This document shows, piece after piece, positions 54,766 to 63,196 of a stretch of 64,000 bases of DNA (within the stretch, counting starts at the first letter, position 1; each line of letters begins with the position of its first letter). The stretch is from assembly GCF_032341995.1 (NCBI RefSeq), contig NZ_CP135438.1, positions 62,001 to 126,000 of the forward strand, in the 5' to 3' direction. A program made the position numbers and the translations under genes. The DNA comes from Domibacillus sp. DTU_2020_1001157_1_SI_ALB_TIR_016. Lineage in GTDB: Bacteria; Bacillota; Bacilli; Bacillales; Domibacillaceae. The notes under the pieces are model-generated. The model was not told where the DNA came from. It saw only the letters and a program-made list of their open reading frames with translations, and did not search any database.

Positions 54766-54815
54766 AATCCAGCACAATAAGCACCCTAGAGGTGTTTGCT
54801 GTGCTGGATTTTTTT
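54766..54815 (+). terminator. Intrinsic terminator in the fdh leader
   Basis: A two-part stem: AATCCAGCAC/GTGCTGGATT outside and AAGCACC/GGTGTTT inside, then seven T residues. It lies before the ribosome site of the formate dehydrogenase gene, with no plus-strand gene upstream to terminate, so it is an attenuator candidate. Confidence 0.7.
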
Positions 54816-54843
54816 ATTCCCTGATAAAAAGGAGAGCACTGCA

Positions 54844-57783
54844 ATGAATCAGGAATACATAAAAATCTATGTGGATCATCAAGAGTACCATGTACAGCCT
54901 GGTACAAGTATTTTAGAAGCCGTTAACCAGACTGGCCTTGCCCTTCCGCAAGTGTGTTACGTGCCGGAAGTAGATCCTATCCAAACCTGTGATACATGTA
55001 TTGTCGAAGCGGACGGGAAATTAGTGCGTTCTTGTGCCACACCCGTATCTCATGGAATGAATATCTCGCTTTCGTCTGAGCGGGCGAAGGCTGCCCAGAC
55101 AGAAGGAATGGACCGGCTGCTTGAAAACCATATGCTGTACTGTACAGTGTGTGATAACAATAATGGAAACTGCACACTGCACAATACGGTCGAAATGATG
55201 GGCATTGAGCATCAAAAATATCCCTTTACTCCAAAAGCAGACCTAACAGAAGTAGACATGACCCACCCTTTTTACCGCTATGACCCAAACCAGTGTATCG
55301 CCTGCGGCCAGTGCGTGGAAGTATGTCAAAATCTGCAAGTCAATGAAACTCTCTCGATTGACTGGGAAGCAGAACGCCCACGCGTGCTATGGGATAAGAA
55401 GGGTACGACTATTAATGATTCTTCCTGTGTAGGCTGCGGCCAATGTGTTACGGTCTGCCCTTGTAATGCGTTAATGGAAAAATCAATGCTCGGTGAAGCC
55501 GGATTTATGACAAAAATGGAACCTAGTTTATTAAATCCGATGATTGATCTTGTAAAAGATGTGGAGCCTGGATACAGCGGCATTTTTGCTGTTTCTGAAA
55601 TTGAAGCAGCAATGCGTGAAACAAGAACGAAAAAAACAAAAACCGTATGCACATTTTGCGGTGTCGGCTGCTCTTTTGAAGTATGGACAAAAGGCCGGAA
55701 AATTCTTAAAGTACAGCCAACGTCCAAAGCACCTGTTAATGCCATTTCAACTTGTGTAAAAGGCAAATTCGGCTGGGATTTTGTGAACAGCGAAGAACGG
55801 ATTACCACTCCTTTAATCCGCCAAGGCGATGAGTTTGTAGAAGCAACATGGGAAGAAGCATTGAATCTTGTTGCAAGCAAGCTTGGAGGTATTAAAGAGC
55901 AGTACGGCAGCGATGCCCTCGGCTTTATCTCTTCTTCTAAAATGACCAATGAAGAAAATTACTTGATGCAAAAAATGGCCCGCCAAGTATTTGAAACGAA
56001 TAACGTGGATAACTGCTCACGCTACTGCCAGTCTCCTGCTTCCTGGGGATTGCAGCAAACCGGAGGCATTGGCGGTGACTCAGGCACCATTAAGGATATT
56101 GCGTCCGCCGGTCTTGTGATTTTAGTCGGCTGTGCGCCTGCTGAAGGTCACCCGGTGCTGGCGACACGCATTAAACGCGCACATAAACTGCATGGGCAAA
56201 AGTTAATTACGGTTGACCTGCGCAGACATGAAATGGCGGATCGTGCAGACCTGTTTGTTCGCCCAAAACAAGGAACGGATTATGTATGGCTTGCCGCTGT
56301 GGCAAAATATATGATCGACCACGGCTGGCATGACCAGGCGTTTGTTGACGAAAAAGTAAACTTCTTTGATGAGTACGTTAAAGGGCTGGAGCGCTTTACG
56401 CTTGAATTTGCCGAAAAAGAAACAAATATCCCAAAAGAAATACTCATTCAAATGGCTGAAATGATCCGTGATGCGGACGGAACGGCTATTTGCTGGGGTA
56501 TGGGTGTCACGCAAAACGTAGCGGGCTCTTACACATCTGCCGCTATTGCAAACCTACTTCTTGTTACCGGCAATATGGCGCGTCCGGGCGCAGGCGCGTA
56601 CCCGCTGCGCGGCCATAATAATGTCCAGGGCGCAGCGGATATGGGGACAATGCCAAACATCTTCCCTGGTTACCAGTCTGTGACAAACGATGAGGTCCGC
56701 GCTAAATTTGAACAAGCATATGGTGTTGCCATTTCCCCAAAACCGGGCCTTGATAATATCGAAATGCTTGCCGCGATTGATAAAGGCGATTTAAAAGGCA
56801 TGTATATTGCAGGCGAAGATATGGCATGGGTAGATGCGGACTCTAACCATACACAGGATATGCTGGCGAAATTAGATTTCCTCGTTGTGCAGGAGATTTT
56901 CTTTACGACAACGGCTCAATTTGCCGATGTGATTTTGCCAGGTGCGCCGTCATTAGAAAAAGAAGGAACCTTTACAAATACAGAACGCCGTGTGCAGCGT
57001 CTGTACCAATCACTTGAGCCGCTTGGAGACAGCAAGCCGGACTGGTGGATTTTTATGCAGATGGCGAAGCGGTTTGGCTATGAATGGAACTATGCTTACC
57101 CGAGTGAAATTTTTGCGGAAATGGCAGGCTTAACACCATTTTTCAGCGAGTGTAATTACGATGTATTGGAAGGCTGGAACAGCTTTAGCTGGGGTTCTCC
57201 AGACGGAACAGATACGCCGGTTCTTTTCTTAGACGGCTTTAATTTCCCGGACAAAAAAGCGCGTTTTGCCCTATTTGATTACGTACCGCCAGTGGAATAT
57301 CCGGCAGAATTTGATTTAACACTTAACAATGGCCGGCTGCTGGAACAGTTCCATGAAGGAAATATGACCAACAAATCAAACGGCATGAACAAAAAGCTGC
57401 CAACCGTTTTCGTCGAAGTTTCACCGGAACTCGCAAAAGAGCGCGGTGTAGAAAGCGGCTCACTCGTCCGCCTTGTGTCACCATACGGTTCCATTAAGCT
57501 GAATGCCCTGGTAACCGACCGTGTTCAAGGTACGGAAGTGTATGTGCCTATGCACTCGACGAGCCATGAAAATGCAGTGAACCTTCTAACCGGAAATGGA
57601 TTTGATATTATCACCCATACACCGGCTTATAAGCAAACAAAGGTACGAATGGAAGTATTGAGCGTCAACGGAGAAAATCCGCTGCCGAAAACAAGCCCAA
57701 GAAACAAAAAACGCTACCCTCAAAACGGAGTGGAAGTTGAGCGCAAGTGGAAACGGCCAGGATATGTTTCACTGGTTGACTAA
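54844..57783 (+). CDS. fdhF: Formate dehydrogenase, molybdopterin alpha subunit with N-terminal Fe-S domains
   Basis: 979 aa. In order: a 2Fe-2S domain (residues 1-80; VCYVPEVDPIQTCDTC), a His-Cys3 domain (LYCTVCDNNNGNCTLH), two 4Fe-4S ferredoxin motifs (CIACGQCVEVC and CVGCGQCVTVC), the molybdopterin 4Fe-4S motif (VCTFCGVGCSFEVW), and the active-site region NCSRYCQSPAS, where the metal ligand is Cys, not selenocysteine. The C-terminus is the dinucleotide-binding domain. Similar to B. subtilis YjgC/YrhE. ATG 54844 follows GGAGAG; 18 bases separate it from the next gene. Confidence 0.94.
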   Translation: MNQEYIKIYVDHQEYHVQPGTSILEAVNQTGLALPQVCYVPEVDPIQTCDTCIVEADGKLVRSCATPVSHGMNISLSSERAKAAQTEGMDRLLENHMLYCTVCDNNNGNCTLHNTVEMMGIEHQKYPFTPKADLTEVDMTHPFYRYDPNQCIACGQCVEVCQNLQVNETLSIDWEAERPRVLWDKKGTTINDSSCVGCGQCVTVCPCNALMEKSMLGEAGFMTKMEPSLLNPMIDLVKDVEPGYSGIFAVSEIEAAMRETRTKKTKTVCTFCGVGCSFEVWTKGRKILKVQPTSKAPVNAISTCVKGKFGWDFVNSEERITTPLIRQGDEFVEATWEEALNLVASKLGGIKEQYGSDALGFISSSKMTNEENYLMQKMARQVFETNNVDNCSRYCQSPASWGLQQTGGIGGDSGTIKDIASAGLVILVGCAPAEGHPVLATRIKRAHKLHGQKLITVDLRRHEMADRADLFVRPKQGTDYVWLAAVAKYMIDHGWHDQAFVDEKVNFFDEYVKGLERFTLEFAEKETNIPKEILIQMAEMIRDADGTAICWGMGVTQNVAGSYTSAAIANLLLVTGNMARPGAGAYPLRGHNNVQGAADMGTMPNIFPGYQSVTNDEVRAKFEQAYGVAISPKPGLDNIEMLAAIDKGDLKGMYIAGEDMAWVDADSNHTQDMLAKLDFLVVQEIFFTTTAQFADVILPGAPSLEKEGTFTNTERRVQRLYQSLEPLGDSKPDWWIFMQMAKRFGYEWNYAYPSEIFAEMAGLTPFFSECNYDVLEGWNSFSWGSPDGTDTPVLFLDGFNFPDKKARFALFDYVPPVEYPAEFDLTLNNGRLLEQFHEGNMTNKSNGMNKKLPTVFVEVSPELAKERGVESGSLVRLVSPYGSIKLNALVTDRVQGTEVYVPMHSTSHENAVNLLTGNGFDIITHTPAYKQTKVRMEVLSVNGENPLPKTSPRNKKRYPQNGVEVERKWKRPGYVSLVD

Positions 57784-57800
57784 TTAGAGGAGGCAAAAGA

Positions 57801-58274
57801 ATGGCAAGTCCAATTCGCACACTTAAAAAGCGCAAGTGGAGTGAAGAAGAAAAAAAGCAGCAGTCACTTCATAAGCTGACAGACAGTTTAACAGAAAACG
57901 AAGAAGCCCTTCAAAAAACAATGGCTGTTGTCCGCGAGCTGCACGACAGCGGTATTCTTGAAGCGGCAGAATCCATGCTCAAAGCGAAAGAAAATATTGC
58001 AGAGGTAGCATTAGGCCAGGTAAGCCGGAAAGAAGTCACCTCCCTCATCAACAATGTAATGGCTGCGGCCGGCATTTTAACCGCCATTGATCCGGAACAA
58101 ACGAAAAAGTTATTAGCAGGTATCGCCAGCGGGCTGGAAGAAGCAAAAGAAAACAACGATCAAAAAGTCCGCCTGTTTGATTTAATGAAGGCATTGAAAG
58201 ACCCGGATGTGAACCGGGCGATGAATTTTGGTCTTCACTTTTTAAAAGGTTTAGGAAAAGGAATAAAAGAATAA
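57801..58274 (+). CDS. DUF1641 protein (YjgD/YrhD-like)
   Basis: 157 aa, helical, in operon with the dehydrogenase as in B. subtilis yjgCD and yrhED. The core is SLINNVMAAAGILTAIDPEQTKKLLAGIASG with a C-terminal FGLHFLKGLGKGI. It may aid membrane or electron-partner contact; its role is not established. AGAGGAGG lies upstream. Confidence 0.9.
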   Translation: MASPIRTLKKRKWSEEEKKQQSLHKLTDSLTENEEALQKTMAVVRELHDSGILEAAESMLKAKENIAEVALGQVSRKEVTSLINNVMAAAGILTAIDPEQTKKLLAGIASGLEEAKENNDQKVRLFDLMKALKDPDVNRAMNFGLHFLKGLGKGIKE

Positions 58275-58381
58275 TTCATATATGGGGAAGGACATGCTCC
58301 CCCTTCCCTCTCTATATGTAAGAGCTATAAATCCAGCAGAATGCTGGAGTGTTTCGAGTACATTATACATAAAGGGATGGA

Positions 58382-59179
58382 ATGACCGTGGCTCTAACTG
58401 AAACAAATCGGAAGATTCTCCGATTCAGCAGCGGAGAGACTGAGTATAAAGAGGATCGTATTGTCACTGAATACCCCGTAACTGTAAAAATTAATAATGA
58501 GGAATTTGTTACAATGGTCTGTACGCCAGAGCATATAGAAGATATGGTGATTGGCTATTTAGCTTCTGAAGGGGTTATCCGCAAGTACGAGGATATTCAA
58601 GAGATATGGCTGCAGGAAGAAGGATACGTTCATGTAAAAACGGCCAGAATCAATTCTTACTATCAGCAGTTTCATAATAAGCGCTATATTACCTCCTGCT
58701 GCGGGGCAAGCAGACAGGGATTTGTTTTTGTAAATGATAAGTTCACCGCAAAGAAGATAAAGAATAGGAACGTTAAAATCTCCGTAGAAGATTGTTTCCG
58801 CTTAATGAACGAAATGCAAAGCTCTGCCCAAACGTTCCAGCAGACTGGCGGCGTCCACAACGCAGCTCTCTGCGACCGTAATGGGATTGTTCTAAGCAGA
58901 ATGGACATTGGGCGTCATAATGCGCTTGATAAAATTTATGGGTATTGTTTAAAAAACCGAATTACAATGCTTGATAAAATTCTTGTTTTCAGCGGCCGCC
59001 TTTCATCAGAAATATTATTAAAAGCAGCTAAAATCGGCTGTGAAGTAGTACTCACTAAATCCGCTCCAACAGAATTAGCCCTAAACCTAGCAGAGGAGCT
59101 GCAAATCACAACGGTAGGCTTTATCCGCAGCCAATCTTTAAACATCTATACCTGTCCAGAACGAATTTATAACTGTTAA
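58382..59179 (+). CDS. fdhD: FdhD, sulfurtransferase for formate dehydrogenase
   Basis: 265 aa. FdhD passes sulfur to the molybdenum cofactor of formate dehydrogenase; its cysteine loop is TSCCGAS. Other marks are TPEHIEDMVIGYLASEGVI, TGGVHNAALCD, DIGRHNALDKIYG and FSGRLSSEIL. It lies 107 bases past the DUF1641 gene, with a weak hairpin between (CCAGCA/TGCTGG), so it may have its own promoter or read through. Confidence 0.95.
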   Translation: MTVALTETNRKILRFSSGETEYKEDRIVTEYPVTVKINNEEFVTMVCTPEHIEDMVIGYLASEGVIRKYEDIQEIWLQEEGYVHVKTARINSYYQQFHNKRYITSCCGASRQGFVFVNDKFTAKKIKNRNVKISVEDCFRLMNEMQSSAQTFQQTGGVHNAALCDRNGIVLSRMDIGRHNALDKIYGYCLKNRITMLDKILVFSGRLSSEILLKAAKIGCEVVLTKSAPTELALNLAEELQITTVGFIRSQSLNIYTCPERIYNC

Positions 59180-59616
59180 AGCTTGATGTAAAAGTGCCCT
59201 GTTCCTTTTCTGCTAAAAACCGATGGACCGTTTAATGCGCGATTAAATGGTGCGTCGGTTGAATCATCAAACACTCAACTAAGCAGTGTGATATATTCCG
59301 GAATAGGACACGCTCAGCATTGAATCTCAAGGAGAGCTGCTGTTCGTTTTGTTCTCGTTTAAACGAAAATAATATCAATTAACTATATAAATTTCCTTTT
59401 AATAAACGGCTCTGTTAAATGAGAATGTTCATCTCGTTAAACTAACAGTGCCGTTTATTTTGCGTTCTTTCGTATTAAACATAAAAAGAAGGGCCTAACC
59501 TCCCCTTCTTCTGTATTTCATTATGTAAACATCACGATTATAAGGCTTAGTTACCAATGATATTCGATACTTATGGTAAGCTTGAATAAGAAAAAATATT
59601 TGAAGAGAGGAATTAT
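59180..59616. other. Intergenic region with terminator (437 bp)
   Basis: It carries a large terminator at 59399-59463 (AAATAAACGGC-CTGTTA and complement, two single mismatches). The promoter of the YitT gene must lie in 59464-59600. No gene seen. Confidence 0.5.
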
Positions 59617-60489
59617 ATGAGTAAAATCAAAAAGCATAAGCCCAGTAAACTTAAAATGATGATGCGAGGATTATTAGTCATCCTCGGGGGATTTATCGCT
59701 GCATACGGACTAGAAACCGTATTGATCCCAAACAACGTGTCAGATGGAGGTGTAACAGGCCTTAGTATCGTCGGCTCACAATTATTTGGCTTGCCCTTAG
59801 GCATACTTATTGCGGTTCTGAACCTTCCTTTTATCTGGCTAGGATATAAACAAATTGGAAAAAGCTTTGCCATTTTTTCGGTTATCGGCATCGCTTCACT
59901 CGCGATTGGCACAATCCTCATGCACCATACACCCGCTATTATTGAAGGCGATACATTGTTAGTGACAGTCGTTGGTGGTATTATCCTTGGTTTCGGGATG
60001 GGGTTGGCCTTGCGTAATGGCGGCGCACTAGATGGAATTGATATGCTTGCTGTACTGCTTTCTCGAAAATTACCGTTCGGGACGAGTGATCTTATACTTT
60101 TCTTAAACATCTTTGTATTTATTATTGTTTCCACTGTATTCGGCCTGCAAGGAGCTATTCTTTCGGCTATTGCTTACTTTATTGCTTCTAAAGTCATACA
60201 TATCGTGGAAGAAGGTTTAAGCGGCTCTAAAACCTTCCAAATTATCACCACTGAATCTGAAATAATGGTAGAGACCATACGTGACCGCTTAGGCCGAAGT
60301 GCCACGTATAAAGAAGCGTATGGCGGTTTTTCCCATGAAAAATTCAAAGAAATTACATGTGTCATTAACCGCTTAGAAGAAACCAAATTAAAGGAAATCA
60401 TCAATGAAATTGATCCAGGAGCTTTTGTTACTGTGTATGATGTAGCAGAAGTGAAAGGCGGCAATTTCAAAAAGAACGATATCCATTAA
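59617..60489 (+). CDS. YitT/DUF2179-family membrane protein
   Basis: 290 aa. The first part has five or six membrane segments (RGLLVILGGFIAAYGLE, LGFGMGLALRNGGALDG), then a cytoplasmic DUF2179 domain (KTFQIITTESEIMVETI ... GAFVTVYDVAEVKGG). Family members are common in Bacillaceae; a transport role is guessed only. AGAGAGGA precedes the ATG. Confidence 0.9.
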   Translation: MSKIKKHKPSKLKMMMRGLLVILGGFIAAYGLETVLIPNNVSDGGVTGLSIVGSQLFGLPLGILIAVLNLPFIWLGYKQIGKSFAIFSVIGIASLAIGTILMHHTPAIIEGDTLLVTVVGGIILGFGMGLALRNGGALDGIDMLAVLLSRKLPFGTSDLILFLNIFVFIIVSTVFGLQGAILSAIAYFIASKVIHIVEEGLSGSKTFQIITTESEIMVETIRDRLGRSATYKEAYGGFSHEKFKEITCVINRLEETKLKEIINEIDPGAFVTVYDVAEVKGGNFKKNDIH

Positions 60490-60546
60490 ATAAAAATAGC
60501 AATACTTACATGGAAAAATCAGCAATAATATTCAACAGAACCAAAT

Positions 60547-60577
60547 AAAAAGAATAGCCCGTGATGGCTATTCTTTT
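60547..60577. terminator. Bidirectional terminator of yitT
   Basis: AAAAAGAATAGCC-CGTGA-GGCTATTCTTTTT, between two convergent units. Confidence 0.8.
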
Positions 60578-60687
60578 TTATACCCTCGCATTTTTTCTTT
60601 TCGTTTAGCCTGAATACACCATACAATTAAATAGGTTACCCAAAAAGAGATAGTCACCATTGGAGCAACCCATTGTCTTATAGCTGA
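60568..60687 (-). pseudogene. 3' remnant of a small membrane protein gene cut by IS copy B
   Basis: The minus-strand frame AIRQWVAPMVTISFWVTYLIV... ends in a basic tail (KRKEKMRGYKKE) and is followed by the terminator hairpin. Its 5' part is missing; it starts at the right tip of the IS. The frame upstream belongs to the IS. Confidence 0.6.
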
Positions 60688-62346
60688 GTGAACCTCTCCA
60701 CCTAAATCAAAGATTTTGATAGAGCATCCCTTATCTTGAATACGGTACAACATCAGCGGGTTAAGCTTCCTTCGGAAGCCCGAGTGCATGATGGAGACTA
60801 ATGAACGAAGACAAGGTCTGGGATGTCCTTATTGCCAGCTCAGGAACTTTTGCCTGAAGTGACAACCATTTCGTTTCCGAAATGGTTTTTTGAAAAGCCC
60901 GAATGAAATAACGGGCCCCGATATTATAAGAAGCGGACAAATCCGCGTGATAGACTTTGCCCGTTGAAAACGTGGCAAGGTCTTTTTTCCGGTTCCGTTC
61001 CACTTTTCCAGAGCCATCAAATGCCAGGGCGCTGGTGTTTCGCGGATTGATCCGGGATATACGCATGCCCTGGCAGCGCGCCATTTCTTCCACTTTGTTC
61101 TGGATGCCTATTTTTCGCCATCCGTGAAGCTTGAAACGAAGTTTCCTGGCTCCATAAAATCCTTTTGGGATTTTTATTTTGCCCAGATATTCGAATACGA
61201 TGACGTCACAGCCATGCTTTGCTGCAAGTTTTATAATTTCCTGGCTTGTGTGGCGGACAATATGCTGCTGGTACCCACTGATCTGCCGCCAAAAATTCGG
61301 TGCCTGAATGCGGCCGCTTGCCCGCTGGGCTTTCCGCAGCTTGTTCGTTAACGTCTGCAGACGGTCTTTTTCTTTAGGCTGGTCAATAAACTTTCGGCCT
61401 AAGACAGTGCCTCTTACATCGATAATTGAACAAACCGCAGAGTTCGTCAGTCCGAGATCTACCGCGTACACTTTTTGTTCTTGAATAGGCGTTTTTGCTA
61501 AAGTGACTTTGTTTTCATAGCTGATGGAAAGGAAGAACTTCTTTCCCCGCTTAATCAGCTTAGGGTTGTTCTCTTTCCATTCCCAGACACCCCGTTTATA
61601 AAGGTCCTGCCCTTTAAATTCGATATCTGTCCATACCCAGTCATTCTGGTAGAATACTTTGATTTGCGCAGTGGTAGCGGATGTTTTGTTGAACATATTC
61701 CCTTTATAAAAAACAGGAAATTCCTTATGTTCCGTCTGCAGGCGGGGAGGCTGTTTCCTGAATTTCTTCCCTGCGGAAAGAGCATACTTCTGCTCTTTTT
61801 CCCAGTTTTGATAGTTAGAGCGGAAGCTCTTGACTTTGCCAAAAGCGGAAGCAATGGCACTTCTGCGGAAGTAGGAAGGAAATTTGTAAAAACGTTCGTT
61901 AAATTCTTTGTATTTCGGAAGAGGGTTTGATTTGGTTGCGTGAATCAGTTTTTCTACTGCCGGCACAATTGATTTTGTTGTCAGGTCGTCGGTATGATCA
62001 AACTCTTTGTCGATCACTTGAATAATGAAAGACAGGGCGTCATTATAAATATCCAGCGTATCATTGAAGATTTCGGTCCGGTTTGTAATTTTGTGCAGCA
62101 GTGACTTCGCAACTTTCATGACCAAACCCTCCTTTCCATTTTTTAGTCCTTATGATACGTTGATCGTATCAAAATGGAAATCAATTGTAAAACAAAAAGA
62201 GAATCAATATGAGTGATTATAAATAAGCAGCGGCAATGGGTCTAATGAAAAAATATATAGAAGAGTAGGAAGAATTAAGACCTTAGCGCCTAACCCCACT
62301 AAATCGGAGATTTTGAAGGGGAATGCGGCGCTAATTTTTTGTTCAA
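60688..62346 (-). mobile_element. TnpB-only IS, second family, copy B (1659 bp)
   Basis: The tips are identical to copy A: GTGAACCTCTCC at 60688 and TTGTTCAA ending at 62346. It lies in the same orientation, 9.2 kb away, so the region between (formate dehydrogenase and others) is flanked by direct repeats. Confidence 0.85.
60761..62119 (-). CDS. tnpB: TnpB-like protein without zinc-ribbon cysteines, copy B
   Basis: 452 aa, nearly identical to copy A; the last 230 residues differ at only a few sites. All RuvC-type acidic residues are kept and the zinc-ribbon cysteines are absent here too. ATG 62119 follows GGAGGG by seven bases. A patch near 61670-61880 is much more diverged from copy A than the rest. 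Confidence 0.85.
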   Translation of the reverse strand: MKVAKSLLHKITNRTEIFNDTLDIYNDALSFIIQVIDKEFDHTDDLTTKSIVPAVEKLIHATKSNPLPKYKEFNERFYKFPSYFRRSAIASAFGKVKSFRSNYQNWEKEQKYALSAGKKFRKQPPRLQTEHKEFPVFYKGNMFNKTSATTAQIKVFYQNDWVWTDIEFKGQDLYKRGVWEWKENNPKLIKRGKKFFLSISYENKVTLAKTPIQEQKVYAVDLGLTNSAVCSIIDVRGTVLGRKFIDQPKEKDRLQTLTNKLRKAQRASGRIQAPNFWRQISGYQQHIVRHTSQEIIKLAAKHGCDVIVFEYLGKIKIPKGFYGARKLRFKLHGWRKIGIQNKVEEMARCQGMRISRINPRNTSALAFDGSGKVERNRKKDLATFSTGKVYHADLSASYNIGARYFIRAFQKTISETKWLSLQAKVPELAIRTSQTLSSFISLHHALGLPKEA

Positions 62347-62624
62347 AAAAATCACCTTTTTCAAGGTAACCATCCATCACCTCACAAAGCAAGTTTAGCT
62401 ACTTTTTTCAAATCGGCACAAATTTCTGGAGTTATATATTCAGGAATTTTAATGCCCCAATGACTAGATACTTCATAAACGTACGGTGTAGTGAATTGAT
62501 GATTCTTTACATTTTCCAGGTTATCGACATCTGCAAAACAATTACCAATATACATCAAATCATCTGTATATTCGTCGTTAACGGGTATTTCTTTATTATA
62601 GCCTATGTAACTGGCTAAACTCAT
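62347..62624 (-). pseudogene. Frameshifted gene, 3' end cut by IS copy B
   Basis: The first 80 codons (MSLASYIGYNKEIPVNDEYTD... YVYEVSSHWGIKIPEY) start at 62624 with a very good GGAGGGG site and stop at 62382. In another frame the sequence continues as CEVMDGYLEKGDFFE up to the IS tip, which reads like the natural continuation. I infer one frameshift and then truncation by the IS. Family not named; the first 80 codons may still be made. Confidence 0.5.
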
Positions 62625-63196
62625 TCCCCATCCCCTCCTTCAATCCTCTCTTAACAATACATATCGTTAGCTGAACACGGAATGGTTTCACCACTCTTCA
62701 ATTATAAATAGGTGTTACTAGCGGATTTTAGTTTAAAGAAAGGCCGCTTCCAGCTTCAGAAGGACAGATAAAAGAGCGAATCCTACATTAAAGAGAGCGA
62801 TCTAAAAGAATTCAATGAGCGGCACGAAAGGAAAATTTGGGAAGAACCACGCTCTCACACTACTACAATAAAAAGCCAAAGAAGCTGTGTGCCAGTGCTT
62901 TTCTTCCCCCATTCCAGAAACGCTGCTTATACATAAAGGTTTAAGGGAATGGTACTTTATGGTACCCGGAACCGTTCATACTCTCAAAGAGCTGCTTCGG
63001 TTTCCCTGTCAGTCGATATGAAGGACTGGCTGTGAAAAAAGGCGAACAGAGAGGAAAAGTATCTAGGGAATTACCTCTGACATTCTTGAAAAAGTGTATC
63101 AGCGAGAAAGAAGTCGAACTCTCTATTTTAAGTATGTTTACACCAGGTCATATCAGGAATTTATGAACTATAAATAACATAGAAAGGAGAAATTAG
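62625..63196. other. Intergenic, decayed (572 bp)
   Basis: Protein-like scraps on the plus strand (SYIKESDLKEFNERHERKIW near 62770; KKGEQRGKVSRELPLTFLKK near 63030) without starts suggest one or two dead genes. The SDR promoter is probably in the last 100 bases. Confidence 0.35.
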
